Shown here piece by piece: positions 43,168 through 51,831 of a DNA stretch of 55,584 nucleotides. The notes below the pieces were generated by a model that saw only the letters and a program-made list of their open reading frames with translations, was not told where the DNA came from and did no database searches. Each line of letters opens with the position of its first letter. Within the stretch, counting starts at the first letter, position 1. The stretch lies in contig DPHC01000018.1 of NCBI GenBank assembly GCA_003523055.1, positions 27,853 to 83,436 of the forward strand, given 5' to 3'. The translations under genes were made by a program, and so were the position numbers. The stretch comes from Dehalococcoidia bacterium (GTDB taxonomy: Bacteria > Chloroflexota > Dehalococcoidia > Lucifugimonadales > UBA3495).

Positions 43168-44469
43168 TTATTGGCTAAATCCTATAATGTGTTCTAATTC
43201 TGCTGGGTCAGAAGGGATACCAGCTGATAAATTTTTGTGTCCAGCAGATGTGACTAAAATGTTGTCTTCGATCCTTATACCAATGCCTTGATATTGCTCT
43301 GGAACATTGGGCGCAAGGTTTCCAAAATATAACCCCGGTTCAACAGTTAATACCATGCCTTCACGCAACTCAATAGAACCTTGTAAATCTCTATATACGC
43401 CTGAATCATGTACGTCTAACCCTAACCAATGTGACGTAGCATGCATATAGTAGGGGGCGTACATTTTTTGCTCTATTATAGTTTCTAAAGATTCGGTTAA
43501 TATGTTGAAATCAATCAAGCCTTGAACAATAGTATTTAGAGCAATTAAATGAACCGATTCAAATGTTACTCCAGGTTTAATGGATTTTATTGCTTTTTTT
43601 TGTGCGTCTAGTACTACGTTGTAAACCTCGAGTTGCTGTGCATTAAATTTGCCGTTAACTGGCCATGTTCGAGTTATATCAGCAGTGTAGAATTCGAATT
43701 CTGCCCCGGCATCAATTAGTAGCAAATCATTGTTTTTTATCTGGCTTGTATTGTTAATATAATGCAATGTGCAAGCATTAATTCCGGATGCTACTATGGA
43801 AGGATAACCATTTCTGGGTGATCCTAATTTACGAAATTGTGATTCCATGTCAGCTTGTATTTCATATTCAAATTTGCCTGGCGTGGTATTTTGAAAAGCT
43901 GATATAAAGCCTTTTTCAGTGATGTTGATCGCTTTCTGTAAATATTCTATCTCTTCTGGTGTTTTTATGATTCTCATATTTGAGATAATGCTAGAAGTGT
44001 CATTGACTGAGCGGATTAGAGTAGCGCCTCTAGAATAGTTTCTTCTCTTGGTTGATACGATGGTATTTATTAATTCAGTAATATCATGGTCTGGGTTTGG
44101 GCTGAAATGGATACTAGGTGTACTCGAAAGTAATTCAGGTAGTATCTCGTCTAAATCTTCTATGGAAAAAGCTTGGTCTGCTCCATGATACTTTATAGCT
44201 CCTTCCACGCCGGCCCTTTTCCCAACCCAAGTTTCAAAATTGGCGTCATAAGGTGGGACAAACATCGTATAAGGTGTTTCTGATGTCGGATTCAATACAA
44301 TGACAGAATTTGGTTCTTCAAATCCGGTCAGATACCAAAAAGTAGAATCTTGCCGGAATATATAATTAACATCATTGTTGCGAGATTTTTCTTGGCCAGA
44401 TGTAAAAATGGCTATACCGGCTCCGAGGTGTTCCATTACTTGCTGTCTTCTAATAAAAAATGAGTTCAT
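43168..44469 (-). CDS. pepP: Xaa-Pro aminopeptidase (M24B)
   Basis: Di-metal aminopeptidase that removes residues preceding proline. The 433 residues have an N-terminal AMP_N domain (FFIRRQQVMEHLGAGIAIF, then DSTFWYLTGFEEPN) and a C-terminal pita-bread domain. Its metal ligands are visible in LLIDAGAEFEFYTADITRTW (two Asp), HWLGLDVHDSG (His), LTVEPGLYF (Glu) and GIGIRIEDNI (Glu). It is divergent from the selenoprotein operon, with a 93-nt shared promoter region. Confidence 0.93.
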   Translation of the reverse strand: MNSFFIRRQQVMEHLGAGIAIFTSGQEKSRNNDVNYIFRQDSTFWYLTGFEEPNSVIVLNPTSETPYTMFVPPYDANFETWVGKRAGVEGAIKYHGADQAFSIEDLDEILPELLSSTPSIHFSPNPDHDITELINTIVSTKRRNYSRGATLIRSVNDTSSIISNMRIIKTPEEIEYLQKAINITEKGFISAFQNTTPGKFEYEIQADMESQFRKLGSPRNGYPSIVASGINACTLHYINNTSQIKNNDLLLIDAGAEFEFYTADITRTWPVNGKFNAQQLEVYNVVLDAQKKAIKSIKPGVTFESVHLIALNTIVQGLIDFNILTESLETIIEQKMYAPYYMHATSHWLGLDVHDSGVYRDLQGSIELREGMVLTVEPGLYFGNLAPNVPEQYQGIGIRIEDNILVTSAGHKNLSAGIPSDPAELEHIIGFSQ

Positions 44470-44492
44470 ATCAATATTTTATTTCCTTTTTG

Positions 44493-44521
44493 TTCACTAT
44501 ACGACTATAGTTTAATATAAT
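44493..44521 (+). promoter_or_regulatory. Promoter of the UGSC selenoprotein operon
   Basis: TTCACT (44493-44498, 4/6) and a perfect TATAAT (44516-44521) are separated by 17 bp. The start would be near 44528, followed by AAGGAG (44550-44555) 7 nt before the ATG at 44563. Confidence 0.65.
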
Positions 44522-44562
44522 CTCAATGATTTAACGAGTTAATAATTACAAGGAGAGAATTA

Positions 44563-45096
44563 ATGGTAAACACAATAACAGTTATGAATCCAGTATCACC
44601 TCCTAGAAGATTGACAAATGTTCTCGCAGTTAGAGATGAACATATAAGCGGTAAAAGAATAGGATTTCTTTGGAATAATAAACCTAATGGCGATGTCATA
44701 TTTAAAAAAATAGAAAAAATTTTGGCAGAACAATCAGATATAACAGAATTTAAGTACTATGGTAAATGGACAGCTTCAATCCCAGCAGAGACAAATGTAT
44801 TAGAAGCAATGTCACAAGAAGTGGATTTAGCAATTATAGGATTGGCTGATTGAGGATCATGTACTTCATGGTGTATCCATGACGCGATTGAACTAGAGAA
44901 ATTGAATGTACCTACAGTTACTATTTGCTCAGATAGATTTTTGATATTGGCTGATTCTGAAAGTAAAAGTTTAGGAATGCCGGATCTGCCAGTTGCTTTG
45001 GGAAAACACCCTTTTGGGGGAATAGATGAGAATGTGATTGATGGATTGATTGATGGGTTTGTAACACAAATAATCTCCGGTTTCAGAGGTGTGTAA
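44563..45096 (+). CDS. UGSC-family selenoprotein (in-frame TGA read as Sec97)
   Basis: One 177-residue protein is encoded if the TGA at 44851-44853 is read as selenocysteine; the frame continues without interruption to TAA at 45094-45096. The N-terminal part has SGKRIGFLWNNKPNGDVIF. The centre is IIGLAD-Sec-GSCTSWCIHDA, the motif that names the UGSC family known from marine metagenomes. The C-terminal part includes VPTVTICSDRF and SKSLGMPDLPVALGKHPFGG. Sec97 and Cys100 form a U-x-x-C redox pair; some homologues carry Cys instead of Sec. AAGGAG precedes the ATG. A hairpin suited to a bacterial SECIS lies just after the TGA. The catalytic role is unknown. It is coupled to the following gene. 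Confidence 0.88.
44851..44882 (+). promoter_or_regulatory. Sec codon and putative bacterial SECIS hairpin
   Basis: Downstream of TGA (44851-44853), TCATGG (44866-44871) pairs perfectly with CCATGA (44877-44882) around loop TGTAT. The loop starts 18 nt after the TGA, within the spacing known for bacterial SECIS elements, and has G as its second base. A competing pairing (GGATCATG with CATG and ATCC) begins directly after the TGA, so folding should be computed. Confidence 0.55.
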
Positions 45097-46118
45097 TGGC
45101 ATTAAATTCAGAATTGATCGATTTAAATTCATCCTATGAGTCTATAAATGAATATTTTTGCAATCAGCATTGGAGTGACGGGCTACCGATCATTCCCCCT
45201 ACTCCTGACAGAGTAAACTTAATGATTGAGTCGTGTGGATTGGACCCTGATATTGTTGTATCAGAAATACCTCCAAACTGGGGGGCAGCTACTGTGGAAA
45301 AAATAGCTATTAACGCTGTAATGGCAGGATGTTATCCTGGACATTTTCCGGTTTTATTGGCTGCTATTAAAGCAATAAGTAAAGAAGAATTTAACTTATA
45401 TGCGATTCAAGCAACTACCCATCCGTGTGGGATTTTCATGATTGTAAATGGCCCGATAGCCCAAGAATTAAATATTAATGGCGGAGTTGGTTGTTTTGGC
45501 CCTGGATATATGTCTAATGCTGTGTTGGGTAGGGCTATGAGGCTAGTGCTAATGAATATTGGTGGTGCTTATCCAGGTGTTGGAGATATGTCGTCGCAAG
45601 GTTCTCCTGGAAAATTTTCTTTCTGCATTGCTGAAAATGAACAAGAAAATCCATGGAATCCAATTCATGTGGATCTAGGGTATAAACCTACAGATAGTAC
45701 TGTTACTGTAGTGGCTGGAGAATCACCACATAATATAAACGATCATACTGGGAAAACTGCTGAGGAGATTTTAACTATAATTTCAGGTGCTATAGCTATC
45801 ACCGGTGCTAATAATGCATATACAGGAGGCGAAACCGTTTTAATATTAGGACCCGAGCATGCTGAAACTATATCTAAAGATAATTATAGCAAAGAAGATG
45901 TTACATCTTGGTTGAGACAACGTGCCCTCATTCCGATAGATCGATATACACAATCTACTATGATTGAACGCTTCGGTAAAATATTAACCGAACCTGTCCC
46001 GATGATATCTACAAGCAAAGATTTATTAATTGGTGTTGCTGGTGGACCAGGCAAACATTCATCATGGATTCCAACTTTTGGTGGTACTACACATTCTGTT
46101 ACTCAAATAATCTCATAA
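45096..46118 (+). CDS. Protein of unknown function coupled to the UGSC selenoprotein
   Basis: A 340-residue soluble protein that I do not recognise as any characterised enzyme. Visible features: HWSDGLPIIPPTPDRV near residues 25-40, PNWGAATVEKIAINAVMAGC, ATTHPCGIFMIVNGPIAQEL, the glycine-rich GGVGCFGPGYMSNAVLGRAM and a C-terminal GVAGGPGKHSSWIPTFGG. Several Cys residues lie in conserved-looking motifs. No signal peptide or membrane segment is seen. The ATG overlaps the selenoprotein stop (TAATG), indicating strict co-translation and probably a complex or shared pathway. The WSDGLP and GPGKHS motifs may form a substrate site, but that is speculation. A bidirectional terminator follows. Confidence 0.8.
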   Translation: MALNSELIDLNSSYESINEYFCNQHWSDGLPIIPPTPDRVNLMIESCGLDPDIVVSEIPPNWGAATVEKIAINAVMAGCYPGHFPVLLAAIKAISKEEFNLYAIQATTHPCGIFMIVNGPIAQELNINGGVGCFGPGYMSNAVLGRAMRLVLMNIGGAYPGVGDMSSQGSPGKFSFCIAENEQENPWNPIHVDLGYKPTDSTVTVVAGESPHNINDHTGKTAEEILTIISGAIAITGANNAYTGGETVLILGPEHAETISKDNYSKEDVTSWLRQRALIPIDRYTQSTMIERFGKILTEPVPMISTSKDLLIGVAGGPGKHSSWIPTFGGTTHSVTQIIS

Positions 46119-46140
46119 TAAAATTTTATTATGAGATTTT
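46109..46140. terminator. Bidirectional terminator after the selenoprotein operon
   Basis: A 28-bp perfect palindrome (46110-46137) with flanking T overlaps the stop of the partner gene. The convergent 2-hydroxyacid dehydrogenase gene ends at 46250. The rest of the 131-nt gap is AT-rich with no further feature seen. Confidence 0.75.
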
Positions 46141-46249
46141 ATGGCTCTAGATGATTTTCTGAGTTTGTTGTTAACGATCTAAATGTGATTGTTGTTTAGG
46201 GTTGTATTTAAGAAGTAGATTTTTGTTATAAAATATTAAGAATATTCAG

Positions 46250-47404
46250 TTATCGATATCGTAAGTTATGCCTTCCCAATTCACTTACTGTTTTACATCC
46301 CATTAATTTCATCCCTCGTTCAATCTCATCCTGCATTAAACCCATAGCTCTTTCTACTCCTGCTTCTCCTGCGGCTGCTAGGGCATAGAGGTACAATCTT
46401 CCTCCTGAGCAAGCCTTGGCGCCAACAGAAAGAGCTTTTAAGACATGTGTGCCTCTTCTGATTCCACCGTCGCATATCACATCTACTTTATCACCTACTG
46501 CGTCAACTATTTCAGATAATTGATCAAATGGTGAGCGTGATCCATCAAGCTGGCGACCTCCGTGGTTGGATACCATTATTGCAGTTGCTCCTACATCGAC
46601 TGCTTTCTTTGCATCTTCAACAGACATTATTCCTTTTAAGCATAAATCCTTACCCCATTTTTTACTGATTTCTTCAATGGTGTCCCAATTCATGTTTTGA
46701 TCTATCAAAGATGTAAAATATTCGCCAATGGAAACCTTTACGTCTGTGCCTTCTTTTACATGACTTGTAAGCTGCGGTAATTCGAATTTTTCTCTAAACA
46801 TATAATTCAAAGTCCAGTTAGGATGCGTTGCAAAGCTAATAAGACTCTTGGGTGTTAATTTAGGAGGAGTAGTAAACCCTGTGTAAAAATCTCTTTCCCG
46901 GTTTCCAGCTACTATAGTGTCTACAGTTACAGCCAGTGCATCAAAATTATGTTCAAGACATTTTTCGATCATACTATTATTAAGGCCCTTATCTTTGTGA
47001 ACATATAATTGGAACATTTTTGGAGAAGAGTGGTTTGCCGCTATATCTTCAATGCTGACTGTTGCTAAAGAAGATATTCCAAAAAATGTTCCATATTTTT
47101 CTGCGACTTTGGCAACGGCTTTCTCGCCTTGATGATGGAATAATCTTTGCAGAGCTGTAGGTGAGAAAAATAGAGGGAGGTTTATTTTTTTCCCCATCAC
47201 AGTTACGCTGAGGTCTATATTTTCAACACTTCTTAAAACGTTGGGCACTAAATCACATTTTTCAAAAGATGCTGTGTTTTGAAGTAAAGTGGTTTCGTCG
47301 TCCGCTCCTCCATCCAAATAGTGAAAAATAGGAGATGGAATTCTTTTTTCGGCAAGATTTCTGAAGTCTTTTGTATTGTGACAGTTTTGTAATTTACTAA
47401 ACAT
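46250..47404 (-). CDS. FMN-dependent 2-hydroxyacid dehydrogenase/oxidase (LldD family)
   Basis: A 384-residue TIM-barrel flavoenzyme that oxidises L-2-hydroxyacids such as lactate, glycolate or mandelate. FHYLDGGADDETTL is near the N-terminus. KGIMSVEDAKKAVDVGA carries the FMN-binding Lys, MVSNHGGRQLDGSRSP carries the catalytic His and Arg, and CDGGIRRGTHVLKALSVGA binds FMN phosphate. The exact acid is unknown. It lies 26 nt downstream of the orphan CoxL-type gene, so the two are likely co-transcribed. Confidence 0.92.
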   Translation of the reverse strand: MFSKLQNCHNTKDFRNLAEKRIPSPIFHYLDGGADDETTLLQNTASFEKCDLVPNVLRSVENIDLSVTVMGKKINLPLFFSPTALQRLFHHQGEKAVAKVAEKYGTFFGISSLATVSIEDIAANHSSPKMFQLYVHKDKGLNNSMIEKCLEHNFDALAVTVDTIVAGNRERDFYTGFTTPPKLTPKSLISFATHPNWTLNYMFREKFELPQLTSHVKEGTDVKVSIGEYFTSLIDQNMNWDTIEEISKKWGKDLCLKGIMSVEDAKKAVDVGATAIMVSNHGGRQLDGSRSPFDQLSEIVDAVGDKVDVICDGGIRRGTHVLKALSVGAKACSGGRLYLYALAAAGEAGVERAMGLMQDEIERGMKLMGCKTVSELGRHNLRYR

Positions 47405-47430
47405 TTTGTATTATAGTCCTTGGTTTATTT

Positions 47431-49719
47431 TCATTTTTTCAAATAGCTCAAGATTTTGCTTGGCGTTATTGGCAAGGAATTTATCCGAACTCCTAAAGCA
47501 TCATTGATGGCATTATGAATAGCTGACAATGGAGGTATTATGGGAGCTTCACCGACTCCACGTAACCCGAATGGGTGCCTAGGATTTGGGACTGTCACCA
47601 TTACAGAGTCAATCATTGGCACATCTAAACTTGTAGGCATTCTGTAATCTAAAAAGCTAGCGTTGTCTAATGAACCGTTCGCATTGTAAACGTATTCTTC
47701 ATTGAGAGCCCACCCGATACCTTGTACTGTAGCCCCCTGAATTTGTCCTTCTACATAGCTTGGGTGTGCTGGAAATCCTACATCAAGAAATGAAGTACAT
47801 CTTAATATTTCAACTTTACCTGTTTCGGGATCAACTTCAACGTCGGCAATGGTTCCAGCCATAACTGGCCCTACACCAGTCGATGGTGCGGATGTCGAAC
47901 ATGTAATCGGTCCTCCTGTTCCCATTTGCCTACGAGCTAAATCTTTAAAACTAAGCTGGTCACTTGCATTTTTGGAGCAAGTAAAAATACCATTTGCAAA
48001 TAAAATGTCTTGAGGTTGAACTTCCCATATTAAAGAAGCTCTTGTTTTCATTTCGTGAATAACTAGATTGGCAGCTTCTATAGCCGCTAGTCCAGTGTCG
48101 AAAGCAGTTCTACTACCTCCGGTATTACCTGTATACCCGACCATATCTGTATCAGCTACTGTCGGAGACACTTCATCTGATGTTAGTCCTAAAATTTCTG
48201 CCGCTTGCATGGCTACTGCTGTTCTGGATCCCCCTATATCGACAGATCCTGTTATTAAATTAATAGTTCCGTTAGTATTAACGTTAATAGTTGCAGATGA
48301 AACTTGTCCACCTTGCCACCTGTACCCTACTGCTATGCCTCTTCCTTGGTTTGGCTTATTTAGGAGAGTTTGGTAATGGGGATGGTCTTTCATGGCTTGC
48401 TCTAATTCTATACATCCTATTTTGGGATGCTGTACCCCATTAGGCATTCTATCCCCTTCTTTAACTGCATTAAGCAATCGAAGTTCTATTGGATCAATGT
48501 CAAGCATGATTGCTGCTTCATCAATGATTGGCTCAACGCAAAAAGCTCCTTGGGGTTGTCCAGGTGCTCTATATGCTTGTACTTTCTGTTTGTTGCAAAC
48601 TACGTCGTACCCATCGATTAGTAAATTCTCTATTTTATATGGTCCTGTGGCGCATAACGTGGCTCCTCCTACTGGGGATCCCGGGTACGCTCCTGCTTCA
48701 AAGTACATTGTGATTTGTGCCGAGGTTATAAGGCCTTTATTAGTAAAACCTATTTTGCTTTTTGCCCAAGTGGCTGAAGTAGGACCAGTACCTTCAAATA
48801 CATCTTTGCGACTCATTACGACTTTTACGGGCTTCCCGCTTTTTTGAGAAAGTACAGCTGCTACTGGTTCAAGGTAAGTAGTAGCTTTAGCTCCAAATCC
48901 TCCTCCAATTTCAGTTGGAGTTACTTTTATCATAGACTCTTCTAAGCCTAATATAGCTGCAGTTGCAGATCTGACCCCAAACGCACCTTGTGTACAAGTC
49001 CAAATATGAACTCTTCCATCTCCTGGCCAAGTAGCAGTTGAAGCATGTGGTTCAATGTAGCCTTGGTGAACGGTTTCAGTAGTAAATTCTCTTTCAATGA
49101 CAAAATCCGCGTCAGAAAATCCTTGATCTGTATCCCCTAGCTTATGTTGAATATGGCTTGCAATGTTACTTTTTTCACCTTGGTCTTCACCTCTAGCAAA
49201 CCTTTCTGCTTTGAAGTGTGTGGTCATTGTTGGATGAAGTAAAGGAGCATTTGGTTTAATAGCTTCAGCTAAAGTGAGAGCCGCAGGTAGGATTTCATAT
49301 TCAACTTCTATTAATTCTAATGCAAGTTCGGCTATATGGGCATTGGTAGCAGCAACAGCAGCAACGGCGTGCCCTTTGTATAATACTTTTGTATGTGCCA
49401 TTAAATGCTCGGCCATTAGTCTAGCATTTGCTCTAGTTTCAGCTAGGTCTATGATTTTGTCTTTTATAATTGGAAAGTCCTGATGTGTCATGACTGATTT
49501 AACCCCGGGTAATTTTAGAGCTTTCGAAGTGTCTATAGATTTTATTAATGCGTGTGCGTGAGGACTTCTAAGTATTTTAGCGAACAACATGTCTGAAAGC
49601 TGTATGTCTGCCCCATATTTTGCTGCTCCAGTTACTTTATCGTACCCATCGTGCCGTATGGGACGTGTTCCAACAACATTATAATTTGTTCCTTGATAAG
49701 TTGTAGAGTTTGTAGTCAT
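47431..49719 (-). CDS. Xanthine dehydrogenase family molybdopterin-binding subunit, second copy
   Basis: A 762-residue paralogue of the large subunit at 29323, sharing VGTRPIRHDGYDKVTGAAKY, IGGGFGAKATTYLEPVAAVL, the active-site loop AYRAPGQP and RGVGEAPIIPP with the catalytic Glu. No FAD or 2Fe-2S subunit gene is adjacent; its electron-transfer partners must be encoded elsewhere or be shared with the 27874-31638 operon. GGAGG precedes the ATG. It is followed by the 2-hydroxyacid dehydrogenase gene. Substrate unknown; CO is unlikely given the loop sequence. Confidence 0.92.
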   Translation of the reverse strand: MTTNSTTYQGTNYNVVGTRPIRHDGYDKVTGAAKYGADIQLSDMLFAKILRSPHAHALIKSIDTSKALKLPGVKSVMTHQDFPIIKDKIIDLAETRANARLMAEHLMAHTKVLYKGHAVAAVAATNAHIAELALELIEVEYEILPAALTLAEAIKPNAPLLHPTMTTHFKAERFARGEDQGEKSNIASHIQHKLGDTDQGFSDADFVIEREFTTETVHQGYIEPHASTATWPGDGRVHIWTCTQGAFGVRSATAAILGLEESMIKVTPTEIGGGFGAKATTYLEPVAAVLSQKSGKPVKVVMSRKDVFEGTGPTSATWAKSKIGFTNKGLITSAQITMYFEAGAYPGSPVGGATLCATGPYKIENLLIDGYDVVCNKQKVQAYRAPGQPQGAFCVEPIIDEAAIMLDIDPIELRLLNAVKEGDRMPNGVQHPKIGCIELEQAMKDHPHYQTLLNKPNQGRGIAVGYRWQGGQVSSATINVNTNGTINLITGSVDIGGSRTAVAMQAAEILGLTSDEVSPTVADTDMVGYTGNTGGSRTAFDTGLAAIEAANLVIHEMKTRASLIWEVQPQDILFANGIFTCSKNASDQLSFKDLARRQMGTGGPITCSTSAPSTGVGPVMAGTIADVEVDPETGKVEILRCTSFLDVGFPAHPSYVEGQIQGATVQGIGWALNEEYVYNANGSLDNASFLDYRMPTSLDVPMIDSVMVTVPNPRHPFGLRGVGEAPIIPPLSAIHNAINDALGVRINSLPITPSKILSYLKK

Positions 49720-49757
49720 GAATCCTCCATTACATTGGTGTTATGAATAATCTACTT

Positions 49758-49780
49758 AGCGATATACTCTCTATACCGCT
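49758..49780. repeat. Inverted repeat between prmC and the orphan Mo subunit gene
   Basis: AGCGATATA and TATACCGCT (one G-U pair) flank a 5-nt spacer in the 88-nt gap. No T-run follows on the minus strand, so it may be an operator or leader hairpin of the downstream gene rather than a terminator for prmC. Confidence 0.35.
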
Positions 49781-49807
49781 GTGGGCATATTCTGATTGCA
49801 GTGTAGT

Positions 49808-50659
49808 TTACATAAATGGCCCTATCGTTACAACTCTGTAACATCCGGAAAGATCTTTTTTAATTACAGTATTTATATTTGGAAATTCTCTGGCTGTGAA
49901 CGTTTTGAGGTATTGTTGCTGGGAATGATCGATTTCTAAAATAATAAATCCTTGGGGGTTGATAGAATTGGAAAACTTTATTAACAGTTCGTTGATTAAG
50001 TCTATCCCGAATTCTCCTCCATCAAGTGCTACGTGAGGCTCCCAAAATATTTCTGGTTCTAGAGAATCTAATCTACCTGTTGGTATATATGGTAAATTAG
50101 CCACCAAAAAATCAAATTTCATCGTTGAAGCTTCTAATAAGTTAGAGTGGTAAAAATCGATTTGTTTTATGACATCATGTTTGATTGCATTGTTTTTTGC
50201 TACAGTTATAGCTCCCTCTGAAATATCAAAAGCATGTAGTATGAAGTTGGGGCGCAGTGTGGATAATGTGACCGCGATAGCTCCGCTACCTGTCCCTATA
50301 TCAGCTAGGGTACATTTGGAATTTATGCTTGAAAGTGTTAGCACTTCTTCAACAAGTAATTCTGTTTCAGGTCGAGGAATTAATACTCTGCTATCAACCA
50401 AAAACTCAAGTCCGTAGAATTCCTTATAGCCTATGATGTAAGAAAGTGGCTCGCGTTGAATTCTGCGCTTTATTATTTCATTCAGTTTGTTTTCTTGGCA
50501 TCTAGTTAAATCTACGTGGCTCAAGGAGTAAAGGGCTGTTTTATTTAGTGATAAAGCCTCCATTAGTATAATTTCTGACTCTATTTGGGCTTCTACAATG
50601 CCTGAGGGCAACAACTGTTTATATATATTAGTGCGTAAATCTTGTACGTTTGTCAGCAC
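49808..50659 (-). CDS. prmC: Peptide chain release factor N5-glutamine methyltransferase
   Basis: Methylates the Gln of the GGQ motif in release factors. SAM-binding LADIGTGSGAIAVTLS and the substrate-binding motif, usually NPPY, here NLPYIP. FWEPHVALDGGEFGIDLINEL is the family C-terminal signature, and VLIPRPETELLVEEVL precedes the SAM site. I prefer GTG 50659 (283 residues), directly after the prfA stop, because the family N-terminus starts there. An upstream in-frame ATG at 50704 would add 15 residues encoded inside prfA. It lies beside its substrate gene, as is common. Confidence 0.92.
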   Translation of the reverse strand: MLTNVQDLRTNIYKQLLPSGIVEAQIESEIILMEALSLNKTALYSLSHVDLTRCQENKLNEIIKRRIQREPLSYIIGYKEFYGLEFLVDSRVLIPRPETELLVEEVLTLSSINSKCTLADIGTGSGAIAVTLSTLRPNFILHAFDISEGAITVAKNNAIKHDVIKQIDFYHSNLLEASTMKFDFLVANLPYIPTGRLDSLEPEIFWEPHVALDGGEFGIDLINELLIKFSNSINPQGFIILEIDHSQQQYLKTFTAREFPNINTVIKKDLSGCYRVVTIGPFM

Positions 50660-50664
50660 TATGA

Positions 50665-51744
50665 CTAAGCTTTTACCCCTTCCATTAATTGAGTTCGTTC
50701 CCATTCTAACAATGAACCGATTATTTCTTCTAAATTACCATCTAAAATCTTAGGCATACCATAAAAACTAGATGAAATTCTATGGTCTGTTACTCTATCT
50801 TGTGGGAAATTATAAGTTCGGATTTTATCTGACCTTTCTGCGCTGCCTACTTGTTCTTTACGGTTTTTACTAATTTCATCACTGTGTTTACGTTGCTCGA
50901 CTTCATAGACACGTGCTCTAAGCATAGCCATAGCTTTGGTCTTGTTTTTATATTGGGACCGTTCGTCTTGGCACACTACAACTATATTGGTGGGAAGGTG
51001 GACTATTCTAACTGCAGTTGCGACTTTGTTGACGTTCTGGCCACCATGTCCCCCTGCATGGTATATGTCTATACGTAAGTCATCCGGTTTAATATTAACT
51101 TCCACTTCTTCAGCTTTTGGTAATACTGCTACAGTAGCTGTTGAAGTATGGATTCTTCCCTGGGTTTCTGTTTCAGGAATTCTTTGTACTCTATGTACAC
51201 CTTTTTCAAATTTTAGCTTGCTGTAAACGCCTTGACCTTGGACTTCGAATACTATTTTGTTGAATCCTCCTAAGTCTGCGTTATGGGAGTCCATTATGTC
51301 GACCTTCCAGTGATTCACTTGTGCGTACTTGGAATAAGCTCTAAATAAGTCGGAAGCAAACAAAGTAGCTTCGCGTCCACCAGTTCCGGCTCTGATTTCC
51401 ACGATTACATCTCTCCCATCGTTAGGGTCTTTAGGTAATAAAGCGATTTCTAATTCAGATTCGAGTTTTTTGATTTTTTCAGAAATATTGTTGAGCTCTT
51501 GTTTAGCCATGTTACTTAATTCATTGTCTGAGCTGTCCTGGGCTAATTCTTCCAAGTCTATTTTTTCTGTTACTAGAGCATTGTAACTGTTTCCAATTTT
51601 CACTAAAGTTTCTAACGATGAACGTTCTTTGGCTAGCGTTTGAATTTGTGAAAAGTCAGCAGAAATTTCTGGCTGAGACATTAAGATTTCAATCTCAATA
51701 TTTCGAGCTAATACAGATCCTAGTTTGTCAAATATAGTAGACAT
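50665..51744 (-). CDS. prfA: Peptide chain release factor 1
   Basis: Recognises UAA and UAG. The 359 residues have the catalytic HAGGHGGQNVNKVATAVRI (GGQ) and the stop-codon tripeptide of PxT form (PET in HRVQRIPETETQGRIHTS), which identifies RF1 rather than RF2. DKIRTYNFPQDRVTDHRI is near the C-terminus. RF1 does not read UGA, which matters because UGA is used for selenocysteine in this genome. The RF2 gene is not in the window. It lies upstream of prmC. Confidence 0.96.
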   Translation of the reverse strand: MSTIFDKLGSVLARNIEIEILMSQPEISADFSQIQTLAKERSSLETLVKIGNSYNALVTEKIDLEELAQDSSDNELSNMAKQELNNISEKIKKLESELEIALLPKDPNDGRDVIVEIRAGTGGREATLFASDLFRAYSKYAQVNHWKVDIMDSHNADLGGFNKIVFEVQGQGVYSKLKFEKGVHRVQRIPETETQGRIHTSTATVAVLPKAEEVEVNIKPDDLRIDIYHAGGHGGQNVNKVATAVRIVHLPTNIVVVCQDERSQYKNKTKAMAMLRARVYEVEQRKHSDEISKNRKEQVGSAERSDKIRTYNFPQDRVTDHRISSSFYGMPKILDGNLEEIIGSLLEWERTQLMEGVKA

Positions 51745-51780
51745 AATTCATTCTTAAATAAAAGTTTTTGGTTGGGTGTA

Positions 51781-51809
51781 ATTTTAACTTAATGTGTATT
51801 TAGATACAA
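51781..51809 (-). promoter_or_regulatory. Possible internal promoter for prfA-prmC
   Basis: On the minus strand TTGTAT (51804-51809, 3/6) and TAAAAT (51781-51786, 5/6) are 17 bp apart in the 87-nt gap between ubiE and prfA. It could let the release-factor genes be expressed separately from the quinone genes. Confidence 0.4.
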
Positions 51810-51831
51810 TATGATTTGCTATTATTAGTGG

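Noticed and set aside
44563..45096. The TGA at 44851 as a frameshift, pseudogene or code reassignment.
   Set aside because: The frame is continuous on both sides, Gly-Ser-Cys follows directly as in UGSC proteins, and TGA acts as a normal stop for other genes such as pepA and the MFS gene ending at 39656.
48068..48847. Plus-strand open frames of 102 and 151 codons.
   Set aside because: They lie wholly inside the minus-strand molybdopterin subunit gene, show no recognisable domain and have low-complexity Ser/Pro-rich composition typical of antisense shadows.
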